Source: Cryoendolithus antarcticus
Lineage: Eukaryota; Ascomycota; Dothideomycetes; Cladosporiales; Cladosporiaceae
DNA length: 64,000 bases
NCBI GenBank assembly: GCA_002077065.1
Contig: NAJO01000007.1
Coordinates: 124,001-188,000, forward strand
Reading direction: 5' to 3'
This document shows positions 20,542 through 31,626 of the stretch, one piece after another; the stretch's first letter is position 1; each line of letters starts with the position of its first letter. The translations under genes and the position numbers were made by a program. The notes below the pieces were generated by a model. That model ran no database searches. It was not told the origin of the DNA and saw only the letters and a list, made by a program, of their open reading frames with translations.

Positions 20542-23500
20542 ATGGCGACCCAAGACGAAGCAATCATGCTCCCGGAGCTACCGGCTGCACACGAGGACTT
20601 CTTCGAGTACATTACGAACCACCCGAACACACCAACGAACGACCTGCTTGCCCCATACAAAGCCTACGATGCCGAAATGCGTAAGATCTTCGCCCAGCAG
20701 ACCGATCACCCGGCGGCTGTCAAGTCAATCATCGTTCCTGTCTTCAATGGCAACGAACAGACCCTCAGAATTCGTGCCCGTGACCTCAAAACCGAGACCG
20801 ACAAGCAGCGAGAGGCATTCATCATGCCGTTGAAGGCCGATGAGCGTAAGAAGGACGGCTCTCCTGCAGTTGTGCAGACTCTACAGGACTTCAAGACCAA
20901 CTTCGCCCTGTTCAGCGAGTCTTCCCTGGCCGATCTGGACTGGAACAACGTCTGTGTCTCTGGATCCGCTGCTGTCACTGCTCTTCTTCCGGTCCCCAAG
21001 GAACATGCTGTGTCAAAGAAGGCACTGAGGCATTACTACCATGACATTTTGGCACCAGCGTCTGATGTTGACCTCTTTCTGTATGGGTTGAACGAGGAAG
21101 AAGCTATCGCCAAGATCATCCAGATAGAACGTAACATCAAGGACGCTCTTCTTGTCGAAACAACGACGATACGAACCAAGCATGCGATCACGATTGCGAG
21201 CCAGTATCCGGTGAGTATCGTCCTTGCGAGTTGGGCTACAGTGATGGTGTGGAAGTGAATGTGGGTCTAATGATGCGCCAGACTCGGCATGTGCAGATCG
21301 TGTTACGTCGTTACTCGAGCTTGAGTGAGATCCTCCTGGGGTTCGATGTCGACTCCAGTTGTGCTGCATTCGATGGCAAACAAGTCTACGCTTCGTGAGC
21401 ATGACTCCCTTGTGCGCGACTCGTCGTTGACTGACGATGGCTAGGCCACGTGCACTTGCAGCGTACATGACGCAGATCAATACCATCGACCTGACTCGTC
21501 GCTCCCCATCGTACGAGAATCGCCTCTCGAAGTACAGACAGAGAGGGTTCGAAGTCCACTGGCCCGAGCTAGACAGATCTCGTATCGATCCGACTATTTT
21601 CGAACGCAGCTTCGGACGCACTGAGGGTCTGGCTCGCTTGCTAATCATCGAGAAGCTGCCGAAGAGTGACGAACGGGACGCCTACATTGATCAACGCCGA
21701 GAGTATGGTACTCTCCACCCTACCGTACATACGAGAGCTGACAGTATCTCAGAGAGAGAGGCCGCCCACGCGCAAACCGTATGCGTCAGAAGCAGAAGCA
21801 GATTCGTGGCAACATCAAGAACGGCTGGGAGAATGAAGTCGCTGAGTGGGTCGAATCTGAGGATGTTTCGAATTACCATACCTTCACAGTACCATACGGC
21901 CCCGAGTTCCACGCACGCAAAATAGAGAAACTGCTTTACACCAAGGACCTACTACTCAATAGCGAATGGAACAAGCCGGCTCTGCGAGAGGTTAATCTAC
22001 ACAGGCACCCTGCCTTCTTTGGGAACTTTGAAGAAGTCATGAAGGATTGCTGTGGCTTCTGCCCTATCCCAAGCACGATGGAGGAAGAAACAGTGGCAGC
22101 CGAAGAGAGCAAGGTCTACATCTCTGGGAATATTACCTTCATCACGGACGATCCTGGTCGGCAGACGATTGGGTCTTTCAACCCGATTTCTTCGGATGAT
22201 TACACCGAGCAAGCTTACGTAGGTAACACGCAGGCCTTGATGCAGGCCATCGTAGATCACGATCTCGAATATGTGCTTGCCTGGATCAATCAGGAGGGCA
22301 ACGATCCCAATACCAGAGACTACACTGGCCGCACTCCACTTCATCTGGCAGTCATACAATCGACGCTGGATGTTGTGCAGTGCCTGATTGATCATGGAGC
22401 ACGTCTGGTGGCGAGAGTTGTTGATGGCAAGACTGCTTTACATCTCGGTAAGGCATCTCGCACGCTTGATATGGATCATAGGCTTACACTATCTAGCTGC
22501 CATTCGTGGTGACGTCGACATCGTGTCTGCACTCCTTCGGAAGAGTGAAGCCAATGAAGAAGAGGAGGAAGCAAAAATCGATGCACGCCGCAAGGAGTAT
22601 CAGAAGGCGAAGGAGGCGAGAAAACCACAAGATACGACCATGCTAAGTCTATCGCAGCAAGTCGAGACTGCGGCTATCGAGGGATCGGACTCAGATGTTG
22701 AGATGATTGAGACAAACGAAGCAGACGACGTCGACATGGACGCCACAACTGAGCACTCACTGATAAACATCAAAACGCCAACTTCTGAAGGTCAAGATGC
22801 AGTCGTAGATGGCGATGAGGATGAGCCTGATGTGTGAGTACCCCATTTTCTGCCTCCGTATCCCTAGAGTGCTACATTTGCCTACTCCGTAGCGCTGCAA
22901 GAGGAATTTGTAGTCACAGCACTCTTCAAAGGCATTGCTATCTGCACTCGATGCTGGCATGCGAGACGATGGTTACGCGGCACCTCTGAGGGCTTTCCAA
23001 CGCTCTGGACATCTCGATAGACGCAAGAGCGTATTCGAGCATGCCGTCGAGAGACCCTAGACCCTCAGGCCTTCCTGGGATTCTCGAGTCTTTGAAAGCT
23101 GTGTTGTGCATGATTCGCTAACGACTCTGCAGCTACGACGTCAATGTGTGTTCTTGGGACACGGCCTATTCTCCGCTACATCTGGCCATTCTATGTGGTC
23201 ATGTGGAAGTCGTCAGGTGTCTCGTCCAGACATTCGGTGCGGACGTCTTGCTCCCGATAAAGCTTTACAACGACAACGACAAGTCCGCGCGGGCCGCTAT
23301 CCTAACGCTGGTCCTAGCCTCGCGACTGCCGCTCGAGCAGGCGAAAGAGATGTCACGTACTCTGTTCGAGTTAGGGGCATCCTCAGCCCAGGCCGACATT
23401 GGCCACGCAACTGCTCTGCAATATGCTATCGGTAGCAAGCCAGAGCTCTTGGAGTCCTACGTCGATGCCGATAGGACTGGCGTTTCCCGTGCAATCAACC

Positions 23501-26481
23501 ACGTTGCGGTAAGTGGTGGTACCTGGAATACCCAGGTTTCCACTTCTTTGATGACAGCGATCACGACCGGCGATGTCCCATCAGCTCTACACCTACTGGG
23601 ACTTGGTGCGAAGCCCGAAATACCGATTGACATGTTCCTCAAAGCGCTACCCCCAAAGGCAAAGAACCTGCATCCTGGCTATGATGACTCGGCCAACAAC
23701 AAACGACAATACGAGCGCAACGTGAAGCAGCCATTACAGCTTGCGATCGATTGCGAGCTGCCAGCGCTCGCGATTGAGCTACTCGAACGCCACGGAGTGG
23801 ACGCAAATGTACTTACTAGCACAGGACATGAGGTCTTGCAGCATGATTATGTTCGCAGGTATCAGCGCGGTCAAACTATGCTCGACTTGGTGCAAGATAA
23901 AGTCCAGCAGCTCCGTGACTGGAAGCCCATTGAGCTGCGGCATGACCCACCCAAGGCTTTGTCGTCTGAAGAGACCTATCTCGCTGGTAGGCAAGCAGGC
24001 ACTTACGAGCTCTGGACTGCCAGACATCAGCTTGTAGCCGCAAAGGAGGCCTATGAGCGCGAGTGGAAGCAGCATGTCGAGCACATGAAAGCTGAGAAGG
24101 ATAAGACAGGGTATGAAGAGAAGCAAGCGGCGGTGCTTGACATGTTGGACCAGTTCAAGAAGCTCCAGATCGTGTTGACTTCCAAGGGAGCCAAGACATT
24201 CTACAAACTGCACCCTGAGATCGACCCGCCTACAGAGCAGCAGAACAACGCATTCGGTTCTTGGCAGCCTGCGAAGCCCGAGGCGTTCAAGATCAGGTAT
24301 TGGTTCAACCTTCAGGAGATGCACGAAGAGCTCGTCAAGAAGTATCTGGAGCTCTACGAAGCTACCTGGACATCGGATGTGGCCAAGCTTAAGCAGCTAT
24401 GTCTCGTACCATGGACTGACGCAAAGGGTGAACAACAATCTCCGCTCAAGGTCGCTGTTACGGACACTTTGCAACTCTCTCCTTTCGCCATCGCGGTAAT
24501 GCATGGTGATCTCGATCTCGCCAAGCTTATCATGGAGATTGCAGAGGCACAGTATGTCCTGCCAGGCTCAGATCAGCAGCGTCACTACCGCTTGAATGGC
24601 GATGATGACAATGAGAGCGACGAAAGTGCGAGTGATGATGACGCATCTGACAGTGCTGGGCCTGCTATCACTTCCGACGTTGTGGATGACACATTCACCA
24701 TCGAGAACGTTGGCGAAATCTCCATGCAGGTCAAGAGTCACGTCAAGCCGCTGAATGTCCTGCATGGGCGTTTCCCCGCGGAGGAAGTGCTCAAGACCAA
24801 GGCTGATGCTTCGCGAACGATCGGCAAGCGGACAGCAACTGGCTCTCTCAAGCACATGAAGTACGCCGAAGCAGCTCAGGTCCGTCGCTCGCAGCTTCGA
24901 GTGCCCTTCAATCTGCTCGAATTCGCAGTCCACAGCAATGATTCGGAGCTTCTGTCTTTTCTCCTAGACCTTGGCGAGCAGTACACAAAGCATGGCAAGG
25001 CTGTCGAAGCAAAGAGTGATGAAGCTCAAAGCAGCGCTTACGCCGTGCCTGGGACTCTGTTCACGTATGCAGTCGAAGCTAATAACCCTCCAATTATCGC
25101 GGAGCTCGCGAAGCGGTGCGCTGCAGGACTTCCCCTGAATAAGTTCGCCAAGAAGAGCGGTGTCGAGTTGCCTGAAAAGCCGAAGTACTACCAGGGACTG
25201 TCCGTCAATGGAGAAAAACGCAAGGACTGGGCTGCACGAGGCCGCGAGACCACAGTCTATGCACCAGTGGAGGACGAGAAGCCGCCTTTGCTCGTAGCGG
25301 CCAATGCCAGAGCGCTTGAGAGTGTAGAGTGGTTTCTCAGCGACGCACCCTTGCGATGCTACAAGGACTTCGCGAAGGCTCACGGTGCTACCGACAAGCG
25401 GCTGCAGAGACTTTCTGAGGCCAAAGGAGGCTTCGAGGGCGCGGTGAAGAAGTTCTTGAACGCAAGGAATCACCTCGCAATACATTGCTGTGTTCTCGGG
25501 AAGCCCACGAAAGACTCACTAGAGGTTCTGAAGTATCTGATCGAGGTCATGCCGGACGCAATCGATGCGAAAGCCCTGGACGGATCTACACCACTGCTTT
25601 TGGCCTTCTCCTACTACCGCCATGACGCAGCAAAGGTCTTGCTCAAAGCCGGCGCAGACCAGACGAGCCGAGACAAGCTTGGACGCAATCTCATCCATCG
25701 CATCCTACACGGCATGGATCTTGACAAGGAGGAGTATCTCCCGAAGGTCCGCAAGATGCTAGACTTGATCGATTCTCGTCTGCTTCCCAGCATGTTCGAC
25801 GAGCGATGCTCAGTGCATCCAGGCTCTCTCACGCCTCTGGCTCTCTGGCTGCAGAATTACAGTACTAGAACTTGGGACGTGAAGGTTCTGGAGATGTTGT
25901 TAGATTACAGCAAGGGCGCGGATCTGGACCAGATCAATGGCTCTGGCGATACGCCACTCCACCATATGGTTCGCAAAGACATGACAGACTTCGCCAAGAC
26001 GGTGCTCGAGAAACAACCTGGTTTGGTGTACCGTGAGAACGCTACCGGCCGCACACCATATGAGATGGCTCAAGACGCCGAGCTGGCATCCAATTGCGAA
26101 GGCCCGCCACAATTGCACTACCGCCAGACTGGATATCACCCATACGTCGGCAGTCAGCACTATCAGTCGATCACTGCTGTGTCACCAGATTGGTTTACTC
26201 CTGCGGTACAACGGCGAAAGCGGGAGGAGAAGCGGGAGGGAGGCATATGGGAGCTCGTCCGAGATAGTAAGGTTACACTCGACAAGCGTGGCGAAGGGAA
26301 GCGCAGACTCGTGTCGCTGAATGAGGCGAATGAGGTTGCTAAGAGGTTGGCTGATAGACAGGGCACCGAGGTGCGCGTGCAGGAAGCTGCGGATGGTGAT
26401 GAGGACGAGGAGGAGAAGACAGATCCTAGTGATGAGGTGGGCTATTTTTCTGCATGGGCGAAGCGGGAGTTCGAATTTTGA
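20542..26481 (+). CDS. Large ankyrin-repeat protein with a candidate N-terminal nucleotidyltransferase fold
   Basis: Six exons, 20542-21210, 21282-21394, 21445-21702, 21753-22447, 22497-22833 and 23133-26481, sum to 5421 bases and encode 1806 residues. Every intron is GT-AG and all phases close. Residues ~135-250 contain Gly141-Ser142 ('CVSGSAAV'), then Asp175-x-Asp177 ('SDVDLFLYG') and 'RHVQIVLRRY' followed by 'GFDVD' (Asp245/Asp247), the layout of a nucleotidyltransferase fold. Ankyrin units are visible at ~500-600 ('GRTPLHLAV', 'GKTALHLAA'), ~690-735 ('YSPLHLAILCGH'), ~1500-1550 ('GSTPLLLAFSYY') and ~1620 ('GDTPLHHMV'). An acidic linker occupies ~600-690. The protein has no membrane segment and is presumably intracellular. 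The function is unknown; the catalytic reading is inference from motif spacing alone. Its stop lies 21 bases from that of the convergent gene. Confidence 0.88.
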
Positions 26482-26502
26482 TGGTCTTATCAATTTGAAG
26501 GT

Positions 26503-27666
26503 TCATAGCCAGACTGCTGTGGCAGCTTGTATGACTTGACCATCGTCAGTCTTTCCCAATGCTACACGTGCTACCTCCTTGACCACTCCGCCATCAAAGC
26601 TTAGCACCATCACTAGCCCCTCCTCACTATCCGTCAGAGCTAGGTACTCGACTTCGTCCCCTCCACTTCGCGGTGCGGGCTCGATGGCATTGGCGATCCC
26701 CCCTGAAGTCGGCGTCTGCCAAATGCACAATGCCCTCTCGTGGGCGAGTGTACCATCTGAACGCAAGACAAAGACAGCCACATAGCCCTTCGTCTCGGCC
26801 TTCAGGCCACGTGTCGATGCGTACATGTACTTTGGTGTATCTTGCGAGCCAGGGACAGTAGTGCTTACGCGAACTTCGTCCGCCCAGTAGTCCTTGGGAT
26901 CCTTGTCTTCTGGGATGATATTGACGCCTGTTAGATGTGTGAGTGCTACACCCTCATCAGCGACGGCGAAGAGATCGACCATGCTGCTATGCTCCTGCAG
27001 ACTGTACAGGATCTTGCCACTGGGATGCGGAGTAGTGTGTCGAGGACCATCATTGTGACGTGGAGATATGTGCTTGCTCGCAAGCGTCAGGTGTGGTCTG
27101 TCACTGCTCTCCCTTGACGAGGTATCATCGATGGAGTAAGTCCAGATGCAATTTCGTCCAATGTCCGCAACATACAGGCTTCGACCGTCAGGACTGAGGT
27201 CAACACTGTGAGCGCCAGAGCGTAAGCCACCAAAGTCACCGTGAAGGTTTGACGATGGTTTGGCCTCGCTATCGCTGGCGAAGGACAGCTCCTGGACTAG
27301 CTCGCCAATGCTACCGTCTTCACTGAGGGCGAAGGCTTCGCCTGTGGACCCGCCACTGGAGTAGAGATGAGTGTTTGAGGCACAAACATAACCAGATCGT
27401 GAGCGAATTTCCTTCGAGTTGAGATACTGGATGTTGCGATCATCGTCGATTGCGTATGCTGCTAGGGATGGAGGCTCTGTCCACGCAGTGGCATACAGTG
27501 TCTTCGTTTGGTTGCTTCGTACTCGAGACAGCGACAGCCAGGAGTGCTTGCCGATAGCGGACGAGACATGGAAGATCCGTAGAGATGCTGGCACTTCTGC
27601 TGAAGGGAGGGTGAAGCGAAGTGTGAATAGCTGCGAAGTATTGAATGTACCTACTATGAAGTCCAT
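26503..27666 (-). CDS. Carboxy-cis,cis-muconate lactonizing-type beta-propeller enzyme
   Basis: A single exon on the minus strand encoding 387 residues from the ATG at 27666; the frame stays open 41 codons further upstream, but 'MDFIVGTFNT' is where family members begin. The fold expected is the seven-bladed propeller of fungal 3-carboxy-cis,cis-muconate lactonizing enzymes (also bacterial 6-phosphogluconolactonase Pgl). All four residues known as active in the Neurospora enzyme have counterparts here: His153 (GAHS), Arg209 (GPRH), Glu225 (LQEH) and Arg286 (ASTRG). 'PTSGGIANAIEP' near the end is a family signature. The enzyme would act in the protocatechuate branch of the beta-ketoadipate pathway, but many fungal paralogues have unknown substrates. 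It shares a 244-base divergent promoter region with the DHFR gene. Confidence 0.85.
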   Translation of the reverse strand: MDFIVGTFNTSQLFTLRFTLPSAEVPASLRIFHVSSAIGKHSWLSLSRVRSNQTKTLYATAWTEPPSLAAYAIDDDRNIQYLNSKEIRSRSGYVCASNTHLYSSGGSTGEAFALSEDGSIGELVQELSFASDSEAKPSSNLHGDFGGLRSGAHSVDLSPDGRSLYVADIGRNCIWTYSIDDTSSRESSDRPHLTLASKHISPRHNDGPRHTTPHPSGKILYSLQEHSSMVDLFAVADEGVALTHLTGVNIIPEDKDPKDYWADEVRVSTTVPGSQDTPKYMYASTRGLKAETKGYVAVFVLRSDGTLAHERALCIWQTPTSGGIANAIEPAPRSGGDEVEYLALTDSEEGLVMVLSFDGGVVKEVARVALGKTDDGQVIQAATAVWL

Positions 27667-27910
27667 GATCTCGCATTCAACGTCTGTACCGTACGACAGA
27701 TGAAGGTGCTCCGCGTGTAATAAGAAGACTTCCGCTCTCTGTGTTTCCCTCTTCGGAGACTCTAAAGGTTGTCCAGTAGCAGTAAGCATATCGGGATCTG
27801 TTCGGCAACTGCGAATGGGGTGGAGTCATTCATGCCAAGACTATTCCATGTGATATCGCGTTCATCTCGTGAATACGGTTCTCTCCATCAATATTCCCTT
27901 ATCAAGAAAG
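27667..27910. promoter_or_regulatory. Short divergent promoter between the muconate-lactonizing-type gene and DFR1
   Basis: Only 244 bases separate the two start codons, so both promoters and leaders must fit here. No specific site is recognised. The upstream-open frames on both strands mean either start could lie a little further out. Confidence 0.4.
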
Positions 27911-28612
27911 ATGTCCGATGACATGTCGGCCACCCAGGTCCCACTGACGCTGATCGTCGCAGCTACAGCAAAAAATGGCATCGGCAAGAACGGCGGCCTC
28001 CCATGGCCGATGCTCAAAAAGGAAATGGCCTACTTCGCCCGAGTGACCAAGCGCGTGCCCATGCCCACGAACACTGGGTCATTGCAGTCTGACGCTCTCA
28101 AATCTGCCATACTGGAAGGCACCCGACGGAACGTGGTGCTTATGGGCCGCAAAACCTGGGAGAGCATCCCGGTCAGGTTCCGACCGCTGAAGGACCGGAC
28201 GAATATCGTGATCAGCTCTCAGGACCGAAGTAAGTTAGGTGCTGTGCCGGACGAGGTGATCATTGCTGGTAGCATTGCATCCGGACTGGAGGCTCTGGAC
28301 GCTGCTGTAAGGGCTGGTGATGCTTTACCGGTTGGCAGGGCTTTTGTCATTGGTGGCTCGAGCATCTATGAGGCTGCACTGGAATTGAAGCAGGCTAAGA
28401 ATGTGTTGCTCACTCGTATCGGCACCGAGTACGACTGCGATACGTTCTTTCCTGTCGATCTAGAGGAAGGCTCGACCACTCCACAGTGGCATCGGAGCTC
28501 TAACGAACAGCTGTCGAGTTTTGTTGGTGAGGACATCAAGGATGCCCAGATGATTGAAACACATGACGGCAAGGATGTTGGCTACGAGTTCCGCCTGTAT
28601 GAACGATCTTGA
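27911..28612 (+). CDS. DFR1: Dihydrofolate reductase
   Basis: A single exon encoding 233 residues from the ATG at 27911; an in-frame ATG four codons later (27923) is an alternative. DHFR landmarks appear in order: 'LTLIVAATAKNGIGKNGGLPW' with Trp32, the catalytic acidic residue Glu38 in 'KKEMAYF', 'NVVLMGRKTWESIP' for NADPH binding, 'FVIGGSSIYEAAL' and 'LLTRIGTEYDCDTFFP'. The enzyme reduces dihydrofolate to tetrahydrofolate for thymidylate and purine synthesis and is the target of antifolates. Length is typical for fungi, with an extra loop (about residues 48-66) after the catalytic helix as in other ascomycetes. The gene is transcribed away from the muconate-lactonizing-type gene. Confidence 0.95.
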   Translation: MSDDMSATQVPLTLIVAATAKNGIGKNGGLPWPMLKKEMAYFARVTKRVPMPTNTGSLQSDALKSAILEGTRRNVVLMGRKTWESIPVRFRPLKDRTNIVISSQDRSKLGAVPDEVIIAGSIASGLEALDAAVRAGDALPVGRAFVIGGSSIYEAALELKQAKNVLLTRIGTEYDCDTFFPVDLEEGSTTPQWHRSSNEQLSSFVGEDIKDAQMIETHDGKDVGYEFRLYERS

Positions 28613-29398
28613 AGGCGTTGAAGAAGGCGTTGAAGAAGCCGTTTGTCACGACACGAAGTCGGACATCCTGCTCATACGTACTGTGGACGCTGGTTCGTTC
28701 GCGATCTACCACGAAATTGGCAGCACACCGGCTTACTGGCTTTGTTGCGACAAGACACCTTTGGCCTGGACAGTCCGTGTTCTGCCTCAGGCTCCAATCG
28801 GAAAAAACCGGCTTGCAGCTGCGACTGTCGGCATCAGACCGGATCACCTGCGGCTTTCGCAAGCCTCGGCGTTGCCCCGCGAAATCACAAGCTTTCCCCA
28901 TGATCTCACATGCAAGGCCAAAAGCCAGACGACGAACATCAGAACTATTCGCGATGGGTGCATACTGGCGAGCAGCATTGCGAAGGGCAAAAGCATTGAC
29001 ATGATGGACTGTACGCATCGAGCAGAGCACCACGACTTTACGTGAGTTGCTCTATCACGTTGCCGGAGCCGAAGACCGTTGCCCGCGATGTCCCGAGGTA
29101 CAACCTCCGCTCGACCTAGAACACGCTCTGAGAGACGCGACTTGGGGGACCTTGGCTTCTCAGAGCTACGTAATAAGAGGTCTGAAATTCCTCAAGGTGA
29201 CTCCTCAGGTTTTCTTGAGTCTCTCTTGTTGTCTTGCATAGTATCAGGTGTTCTGCTCGATTCTCCACTCCTCACCATCCTCAGCGTCCCTGTCGAGCGA
29301 ACAGCATAGCGAACAGCTAGTGTGCTTCTACAACGACAAAAATTCCATTCAGCACGACATCTCTCAAGGCATTGCCGCATGAGAAGACACTCGCCAGC
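28613..29398. other. Intergenic stretch between DFR1 and SFC1
   Basis: About 785 bases. Immediately after the DFR1 stop the unit GAAGGCGTTGAA is repeated (about 28611-28640). Open frames on both strands (28554-29045 + and 28536-29033 -) overlap each other head to head and show no family signature, so they are not called. The rest probably holds the SFC1 promoter. Confidence 0.35.
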
Positions 29399-30370
29399 AT
29401 GTCAGCCAAGTCCACCTCCGGGCCCGGAGGCAAGAAGCCCGCCTCGGTAGCCACAAACCTCATAGCTGGCGGCGGCGCAGGCATGATGGAAGCCCTTGCC
29501 TGTCATCCTCTAGACACGATCAAAGTCCGCATGCAGCTCTCAAGACGCGCACGAGCACCAGGGGCCAAGCGGAGAGGCTTCGTACAAACCGGCATGGAAA
29601 TCGCCCGCAAAGAAACCCCTCTCGGTCTGTATAAAGGACTCGGTGCGGTAGTGACAGGCATCATACCCAAAATGGCCATCCGCTTTACCAGCTACGAACA
29701 GTACAAGCAGCTCCTTTCCAAGGCCGACGGCCAAGTGACAGGTAGCGCGAATTTCATGGCCGGGCTCGCGGCAGGCGTGACAGAAGCCGTGGCCGTAGTT
29801 TGCCCCATGGAAGTCGTCAAGATCCGGCTCCAAGCCCAACACCACAGCATGAGCGATCCGCTAGACATACCCAAGTACCGCAATGCCGCGCACGCCGCCT
29901 ACACAGTCGTGAAAGAGGAAGGCTTCAGCGCGCTCTACCGCGGCGTATCCCTCACAGCTTTGCGACAAGGCACAAATCAAGCCGCGAACTTCACTGCCTA
30001 CACAGAGCTGAAGGACTTTCTGCAAAAACGCTCCCCAGATCCCTCGCAAGCGCTTCCCGGCTGGCAGACGTCCCTCATTGGCCTTGTCTCCGGTGCCGTC
30101 GGGCCCTTCAGCAACGCGCCTATAGACACGATCAAGACCCGCTTACAGCGCACGCCTGGTGAGCCTGGACAGACGGCCATGGGCAGGATCACCGCGATCG
30201 CGAGCCAGATGTGGAAGCAAGAGGGGCCGAGGGCATTTTGGATGGGGATTACGCCGCGGGTTATGAGGGTTGCGCCGGGGCAAGCGGTGACGTTTACGGT
30301 TTATGAGTATTTGAAGGAGAAGTTGGAGAGAGGGAGGGAAATGTTGCCGGGCGATAGGTATGAGGAGTGA
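29399..30370 (+). CDS. SFC1: Mitochondrial succinate/fumarate carrier
   Basis: A single exon encoding 323 residues from the ATG at 29399. Three mitochondrial-carrier repeats carry the signature: 'CHPLDTIKVRMQ', 'VCPMEVVKIRLQ' and 'NAPIDTIKTRLQ', each followed by a hydrophobic helix pair. The detailed sequence ('RFTSYEQYKQLL', 'LRQGTNQAANFTAYTELK', 'GPFSNAPIDTIKTRLQ') matches the Sfc1/Acr1 subfamily, AcuL in Aspergillus. The protein sits in the inner membrane and exchanges cytosolic succinate for mitochondrial fumarate, linking the glyoxylate cycle to gluconeogenesis on acetate or ethanol. Yeast and Aspergillus orthologues are induced on C2 carbon sources; I did not identify the activator site here. 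Its 3' end converges on twinfilin, 136 bases between stops. Confidence 0.95.
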   Translation: MSAKSTSGPGGKKPASVATNLIAGGGAGMMEALACHPLDTIKVRMQLSRRARAPGAKRRGFVQTGMEIARKETPLGLYKGLGAVVTGIIPKMAIRFTSYEQYKQLLSKADGQVTGSANFMAGLAAGVTEAVAVVCPMEVVKIRLQAQHHSMSDPLDIPKYRNAAHAAYTVVKEEGFSALYRGVSLTALRQGTNQAANFTAYTELKDFLQKRSPDPSQALPGWQTSLIGLVSGAVGPFSNAPIDTIKTRLQRTPGEPGQTAMGRITAIASQMWKQEGPRAFWMGITPRVMRVAPGQAVTFTVYEYLKEKLERGREMLPGDRYEE

Positions 30371-30506
30371 TTGTGGAGATATCTGGTGGCTCGCACTGGC
30401 GGTTAGTGGGACCTGTACATATGAGCGAACATGCAGTGGAAGACCGTACCGCATGGAGATTGGTCCCTAGGTCCCTATGGGGCTGCCGAGTCATCTATGC
30501 ATGTGT

Positions 30507-31626
30507 CTATCGTTTTCCAGCCCTTTTCGGCCGCGCGAATCCTCGACTCGTACTTGTCGTCTGCTCCTCTCCTGATGCTTTCGAACCGAATTCACTCTCC
30601 AGCTCAGAAACATCTATATCGCTCGGATCGCTAGCTTCTATGCTCTTCGCTACCACCACTCCAGCTGACTCTTGCGCGATCAGCCGTGTGAACGTTTTGC
30701 TCGTCGAGTACATCATGCGTTCCTTTACTTTCGATGCTGTGGGACATGTGTAGATGTAGAGGATCTGTGGTTCGGGCGAGGTTGAGGGAAAGGAGTAGAA
30801 GCTTAAACGTGGGTCGTTCTGGGAGAGTGTGGAGGCCAGGTTGGAGGGTGAGACGGAGGGGGTGGAGGAGGCGAGGCGGAGGGTTTCGTCGGGGAGGTCG
30901 AATTTCTGTAAAACAGCACCGTCAGCTCTGACGCTTGCCTCTGTCAAATCCTAGAATTGGAAGACTCACCAACTGCACCAACAACCCTCCACTGCCTTCT
31001 TTGGTCAACTCCCTCAACCCCTCCGCCAAACCATCCTCCTTCTTCAAAGCATCAACCTTAGTATGCCCCTTCCTCGACCCCGTCCCGCCCGTCTCCCTCG
31101 CCTCAACCTCCCTCAGCCCCGCCTGATCAGTCTCCTCCACCGTCAGCGGCGCAGCTAGCTCAGAGTGAGCGACATGCCGTTCCCACCCCTCCTTCGTAAC
31201 CTCCTCCTTCTCAGTAACAAAAACCTGCTCCCTGAACCTCTCCACGCCCAGCTCCCGCACAAGCGTCAATCGTGTACTAGCAAACAGCGTTTTCTCCCGC
31301 ACCGGAGCGGCGTTGGGGACGTAGGTTATTGCTACGAAGCCATTGGACTCTTCGGGATGGGTTTTGAGGAGGATGTAGGCGGCTTTTGTGGGGGTGAGGT
31401 GGGTTTGGAGGGGCTGGAGATCTTCCAGGAAGGAAGAAGACTTGAGGGGAATGGTGCAGAAGGGAATGAGTTCTTCTTTTTCTATGCCTGCTATGAGGCC
31501 GCGGAGGGTGGGGGAGGAGACGACGTTGTTGAACCAGTTTAGGAGGTCTTGGGATGCTGGGACTGGTCAGTCAAGAAGCTGGTGTGGGAGGCTATAGGAC
31601 TAGATACCTGATATGCCTGATTGCAT
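30507..31626 (-). CDS. TWF1: Twinfilin, two ADF-homology domains
   Basis: Three exons on the minus strand: 31626-31608 (19 bases), 31556-30970 and 30905-30507, with introns of 51 and 64 bases, encode 334 residues. The tiny first exon gives 'MQSGIS' and joins to 'ASQDLLNWFN', the conserved start of fungal twinfilins. The first ADF-H domain spans about 5-145 ('REKTLFASTRLTLVRELG'), the second about 170-305 ('ASTLSQNDPRLSFYSF', 'IYTCPTASKVKERMMYS'). A basic tail with 'RPKRAGKR' ends the protein. Twinfilin binds actin monomers and filament ends together with capping protein and regulates cortical actin patches. Length fits fungal members. The basic tail could bind capping protein, as in yeast (family knowledge). 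It starts divergently from the HET gene. Confidence 0.93.

Noticed and set aside
28536..29045. Opposed frames of about 165 codons downstream of DFR1
   Set aside because: They overlap each other head to head, start inside or beside DFR1, and show no family signature.
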